Shown here one piece after another: positions 62,290-64,000 of a stretch of DNA of 64,000 nucleotides. The notes below the pieces were generated by a model. The model was not told where the DNA came from and searched no databases. It saw only the letters and a program-made list of their open reading frames with translations. The position numbers and the translations under genes are program-made. Position 1 is the first letter of the stretch, and every line of letters starts with the position of its first letter. This DNA comes from an uncultured Acidobacteriota bacterium (lineage in GTDB: Bacteria > Acidobacteriota > Terriglobia > Bryobacterales > Bryobacteraceae), in NCBI GenBank assembly GCA_902825945.1, contig CADECY010000003.1:1-64000 (forward strand). The letters run 5' to 3'.

Positions 62290-63591
62290 GTGAAGGAGCG
62301 GTACTTCATCCAGAATTTCGGATGCCGCGCGACCCAGGCGGACGGCGCGGCGCTCGGCGCCATGCTCGCCCGCAAGGGCTACGAAGAGGCGTCAGACGCC
62401 TCCCTCGCCTCCCTCATCATTCTCAATACATGCACCGTTACTGCCAACGCCGATTCCGACGCCCGCGAGGCCGTTCGACGCGCTCATCGCAATAATCCTG
62501 GGGCCAATATCCTCGTAACCGGGTGCTACGCCCAAAGGTCGCCTGAGGACCTGGCGAAACTCCCCGGAGTCCGCTGGGTTGTTGGGAATTCCCACAAGAT
62601 CGAGATCCCCGAAATCGCTGCCCGTACCCATGCCGACTTCCACGGCGAGATCATCGTCGGCGACATCCGCGCGCAGCATGATTTCCTTTCCGCGCCTGTC
62701 GAAGACGGCGCCGATCGGACACGCCCGAACCTCAAGATCCAGGACGGCTGCAACAACGTCTGCTCGTTCTGCGTGATCCCCTCGGTTCGCGGCCGCAGCC
62801 GCAGCGCGCCCGCCGGACAGGTGGTCGAGCAGGTGCGAGCGTTGAGCGAACGTTATCGCGAAGTGGTGCTGAGCGGCATCAACCTCGGGCGTTGGGGACG
62901 GGATCCAGGCCGTCCACAAGGGCGTCTGGTCGCGCTGATCCGCCGCCTGCTCGACGAGACGCCGATCGAGCGATTGCGCCTCAGTTCCGTCGAGCCGATG
63001 GACTTCAGCGACGAACTGCTGGAGCTGATGGCCGCGTCACCGCGCATCGCAAAGCATGTGCATGCACCTCTCCAATCGGGCTGCGACGCGGTGTTGAAGC
63101 GTATGAAGCGCCGCTACCGGACGCGCCACTACGAAGACCGCCTCCTCCGAGCCCGCGCGTTGATGCCCGATGCCGCGATCGGTGCCGACGTCATGACCGG
63201 GTTCCCGGGCGAAACCGGTGACGAGTTCGAGGAAAGCCGCGCATTCATCGAACGGATGCCGTTCACCTATCTCCACGTCTTTACCTACTCCGAACGCCCT
63301 GGAACCCCGGCGGCCGAGGCGTCAGATCAGGTGCCGGTCCCGGTCCGCAAACGCCGCAACGAGATCCTCCGCAACCTCGCCACCGTCAAAAATTTGGCGT
63401 TTCGCCAACTTTTCGTCGCCAAGAAACTGTCAGTCGTCACGCTCGACCCCGGCCGGCCCGCGCTCTCGGCCAACTACCTGAACGTCGAACTCGCCTCGCC
63501 CCGCCCCGCCAATCGCCTCGTCGAGGTCGAGATCGGCGAGGTGACCGCGATGGGCCTGCGCGAAAAGGCGCCCTTCTCCGTTCTGGCCTGA
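62290..63591 (+). CDS. mtaB: tRNA (N6-threonylcarbamoyladenosine(37)-C2)-methylthiotransferase
   Basis: 433 residues from GTG 62290. The N-terminal UPF0004 domain has three cysteines for one 4Fe-4S cluster (NFGCRATQAD, ILNTCTVTANAD, LVTGCYAQR). The radical-SAM cluster motif is QDGCNNVCSFCVIPSVRGRS (CxxxCxxC) near 150-170, followed by EVVLSGINLGRWG and HVHAPLQSGCDAVLKRMKR. GADVMTGFPGETGDEFEES leads to a TRAM-like end. It converts t6A37 to ms2t6A37 in ANN-decoding tRNAs. The TQADGAALG segment and length distinguish MtaB from RimO and MiaB. Confidence 0.92.
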   Translation: MKERYFIQNFGCRATQADGAALGAMLARKGYEEASDASLASLIILNTCTVTANADSDAREAVRRAHRNNPGANILVTGCYAQRSPEDLAKLPGVRWVVGNSHKIEIPEIAARTHADFHGEIIVGDIRAQHDFLSAPVEDGADRTRPNLKIQDGCNNVCSFCVIPSVRGRSRSAPAGQVVEQVRALSERYREVVLSGINLGRWGRDPGRPQGRLVALIRRLLDETPIERLRLSSVEPMDFSDELLELMAASPRIAKHVHAPLQSGCDAVLKRMKRRYRTRHYEDRLLRARALMPDAAIGADVMTGFPGETGDEFEESRAFIERMPFTYLHVFTYSERPGTPAAEASDQVPVPVRKRRNEILRNLATVKNLAFRQLFVAKKLSVVTLDPGRPALSANYLNVELASPRPANRLVEVEIGEVTAMGLREKAPFSVLA

Positions 63592-63598
63592 TGCTCGA

Positions 63599-63604
63599 TA
63601 TACT
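63599..63604 (+). promoter_or_regulatory. Putative -10 box TATACT for the oxidoreductase at 63613
   Basis: TATACT ends 8 nt before ATG 63613, with no Shine-Dalgarno between. It is identical to the -10 box at 59321. Confidence 0.5.
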
Positions 63605-63612
63605 CAATCGAC

Positions 63613-64000
63613 ATGAGCAAGAACTATCGCATCGGCGTCGTCGGACTCGGATGGGTCGCGGGCGCGCACATTGAAACCTTCAAGCACGTGGCTGGAGCCG
63701 AAATCGCGGCCGTCTGTTCGCGCCGCAAGCTGAACGCCAAGGATCTCGAAAAACGCTTCGGGATTCCGATCAAGGTCTACACCGACTACGGCAAGATGCT
63801 AAAGGACAAGAGCCTCGACATCATCGATATCTGCACGCCGCATCCGCAGCATCCCGAACAGGCGATCGCCGCCGCCCGCGCGGGCAAGCACCTCATCATC
63901 GAGAAGCCGCTCGGTATCGACTACAAGAGCACCTGCGCGATTCGCTCCGCGATTCACAAGGCGAAGGTGCGGGCGTGTGTCTGCTTCGAGGTCCGCTTCA
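63613..64000 (+). CDS. Gfo/Idh/MocA family oxidoreductase (5' part, runs off the window)
   Basis: The first 129 codons only. The Rossmann motif YRIGVVGLGWVAGAHIETF lies near 5-23, then AAVCSRRKLNAKDLEKRFG, DIIDICTPHPQHPEQAIAAA near 75-94 and the EKP motif in LIIEKPLGID near 100-109. Unlike the gene at 28.8 kb there is no Tat leader, so this one is cytoplasmic. It is an NAD(P)-dependent sugar or polyol oxidoreductase by family. Confidence 0.88.
   Translation, partial: MSKNYRIGVVGLGWVAGAHIETFKHVAGAEIAAVCSRRKLNAKDLEKRFGIPIKVYTDYGKMLKDKSLDIIDICTPHPQHPEQAIAAARAGKHLIIEKPLGIDYKSTCAIRSAIHKAKVRACVCFEVRF

Noticed and set aside
1..64000. CRISPR arrays, tRNA/rRNA genes, prophage or integrase
   Set aside because: No regularly spaced repeats, no tRNA-like cloverleaf or rRNA stretches recognised by eye, and no phage or integrase proteins.

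Overview
The window is GC-rich chromosomal DNA with a strong G/C preference at third codon positions. It looks like a soil Acidobacteriota genome, most likely of the Bryobacterales/Solibacter type. The signs are two Oar-like TonB-dependent receptors with an N-terminal carboxypeptidase-regulatory (Cna-B-like) domain, very large exported SBBP/fibronectin-III proteins, a PEP-CTERM protein, many exported alpha/beta hydrolases, a PhoPQ-activated pathogenicity-related protein, and Gfo/Idh/MocA oxidoreductases with Tat-like leaders. This placement is by gene content only. I see no rRNA, tRNA, CRISPR array, prophage or intact insertion sequence.

Layout. 0-1.2 kb: a small uncharacterised gene with a broken start and a coupled hypothetical ORF. 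1.2-9.5 kb: a YdiJ-like FAD/Fe-S dehydrogenase, an M48 metallopeptidase, an ABC exporter pair and an HDOD protein. 9.5-17.4 kb: a threonine aldolase, then a tightly packed minus-strand block of eight genes (damaged esterase, HAD phosphatase, a lipoprotein resembling an amidohydrolase without its catalytic barrel, a three-part methyltransferase, a BtuFDC-like importer, an MGDG-synthase-like glycosyltransferase). 17.4-22.5 kb: a giant SBBP/Fn3 exported protein, a YVTN-type lipoprotein and a glucosaminidase-like protein. 22.5-26.3 kb: an intact ATP-grasp ligase between two wrecked partners (an esterase and a GCS2-type carboxylate-amine ligase), then an N-acyl-D-amino-acid deacylase. 26.4-32.5 kb: a response regulator, a PqaA-like protein, a metallo-beta-lactamase-fold hydrolase, an oxidoreductase, an M16 peptidase, a LemA protein and a PEP-CTERM protein. 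32.7-36.2 kb: TonB-dependent receptor 1. 36.3-37.5 kb: two decayed genes (CoaD-like and HD phosphohydrolase). 37.5-42 kb: a secreted zinc metalloprotease, a lipoate-protein-ligase-like protein, a MazEF-type toxin-antitoxin pair and an odd low-quality coding stretch. 42-47.8 kb: leucyl aminopeptidase, SmpB, and a secretin-cohesin gene followed by three pseudopilin genes. 47.8-59.3 kb: a second giant SBBP/Fn3 protein, two exported hydrolases, an IS630 scrap, TonB-dependent receptor 2 and a kinase relic. 59.3-64 kb: a small hypothetical, gamma-glutamyltransferase, an orphan FliM, MtaB and the start of another Gfo/Idh/MocA gene.

Two window-wide themes stand out. First, many lead genes have no Shine-Dalgarno sequence but do have a TANNNT-like -10 box ending 6-9 nt before the start codon, which is the signature of leaderless mRNAs. 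Second, about eight genes are damaged by frameshifts, nonsense codons or internal deletions while neighbours over 1000 codons long are intact. That pattern points to real gene decay rather than poor sequence quality.

I do not see one clear-cut new defence or biosynthetic system. The best leads are the leaderless start architecture, the amidohydrolase-like lipoprotein with its methyltransferase/B12-type importer/glycosyltransferase neighbours, the secretin-cohesin plus triple pseudopilin cassette, and the gutted ATP-grasp/GCS2 ligase locus.
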